NCBI RefSeq assembly: GCF_003986935.1
Contig: NZ_RJZE01000002.1
Location: 358,743-422,742 of the forward strand
From: Paraburkholderia kururiensis JCM 10599 = LMG 19447
GTDB taxonomy: Bacteria > Pseudomonadota > Gammaproteobacteria > Burkholderiales > Burkholderiaceae
Length of the DNA: 64,000 nucleotides
Direction: 5' to 3'
Part shown: positions 63,457 through 64,000 of the stretch, piece by piece
How positions within the stretch are numbered: the stretch's first letter is position 1
How the letters are laid out: every line of letters starts with the position of its first letter
Notes under the pieces: generated by a model
Seen by the model: only the letters and a program-made list of their open reading frames with translations
What the model was told of the DNA's origin: nothing
The model's database searches: none
Translations under genes and position numbers: made by a program

Positions 63457-64000
63457 GATTCGCCCTCCTGGCATGCGAAAACTGCCATTTCCGCACAAGC
63501 ATGCACCCGGAAACAGCGTACAAAGGCCCCGATGGAATGTTCCCGGGGGGTAACGGGTTCTCCCCTTTCCTCCTCTTGTTTCTCGCTACCGATCATGAGA
63601 GCACCGTTGGCGAGGCGTAAACGGGATTGTCTGCGTGGACTCACGCACTGCCTTGACTCATATCAACGGCGGTGCCTCCGTCCGGCACGCAGGGGCGTAC
63701 TTTTGTCAGACGGGAGACGCGCCTAGAGGAATGTGTGTGGAGCGCGGTAGCATCGCTGCTCTTATGAGTGAGGTACGCACGGGGAGAAGGACTCAACATG
63801 TCGAGTGGTCGCCGATACGCTCGCCGCACGGCCGCCGACGATTTAGAGCCGCTAAGGACGGGCTGAACAATGTGCATTGGCTGCACGGTTGACGTGCGAA
63901 CCGACGCGAGAATCGGGAGGCGGGTGCCGTGACTGCTGAGTCCTGTGTCTCGACAAGCCTTCGAAGGCGTTTTTTGCGCAGATCTGCGCGTTCAAGACGC
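63457..64000. other. End of window, no supported gene
   Basis: About 540 bases have no credible gene. Short open frames lack ribosome sites or protein-like composition. Confidence 0.4.

Noticed and set aside
63500..64000. Short open frames at the window end
   Set aside because: No ribosome sites, no recognisable domains; both strands have similar frames.

Overview
The window is high-GC DNA with codon use and gene content typical of the Burkholderiaceae (Burkholderia, Paraburkholderia, Caballeronia, Trinickia group). The evidence is polyhydroxybutyrate genes (phasin and acetoacetyl-CoA reductase), a MASE1-GGDEF protein, many catabolic operons with LysR or GntR regulators, IS3-family debris and dTDP-rhamnose genes. 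I assign no species. I saw no rRNA, tRNA or CRISPR array.

Layout. 1-6.6 kb: the C-terminal end of a DinG/XPD-type helicase, a PHB block (phaP, phaB) and several small orphan genes, a fatty-acid hydroxylase-family membrane protein and a Uma2-family nuclease-like protein. 7-13.3 kb: a diguanylate cyclase, a G/T-rich minisatellite, a lipoprotein, an Nramp-type transporter and two more lipoproteins. 13.4-23.7 kb: two adjacent amine/amino-acid oxidation clusters. One is a minus-strand operon (RidA, GNAT, FAD oxidase, aldehyde dehydrogenase, M20 amidohydrolase) diverging from a LysR gene. The other is an FAD oxidase plus bicupin facing a D-serine dehydratase-type PLP enzyme. 24-31.6 kb: an ABM monooxygenase, a MipA/OmpV porin with its two-component system, and a large autotransporter with LacI-type operator palindromes far upstream.

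32.6-47.9 kb: a catabolic and transport island (DapA-family enzyme, GntR regulator, Asp/Glu-racemase-family enzyme, D-amino-acid dehydrogenase, RidA, LIV-type ABC transporter, DHA2 exporter). On the left it is bordered by a decayed rfbD-rfbB fragment and a rhamnosyltransferase-like gene, and on the right by an intact rfbACDB operon. The decayed copy is inverted relative to the intact one. 47.9-54.3 kb: a scrap yard containing an IS3 transposase remnant whose antisense strand now encodes the end of RfbB, a truncated Imm52 immunity gene, a frameshifted Old Yellow Enzyme gene, a succinate-semialdehyde dehydrogenase with an XRE regulator, a LysR tail cut by an IS end, and a mosaic of IS fragments with one nearly complete but broken IS3 element.

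54.3-63.1 kb: what looks like a low-oxygen metabolic island. It holds alanine dehydrogenase, the tail of a P-type ATPase, nicotinate phosphoribosyltransferase, and a tightly coupled operon of AMP-forming acyl-CoA ligase, pyruvate-dehydrogenase-type E1 alpha, E1 beta, E2 and a free-standing acyl carrier protein. An FNR/ANR-like box (one mismatch) lies between pncB and this operon. The operon with its own ACP and no E3 is the most interesting candidate system in the window. The last 0.5 kb has nothing I can support.
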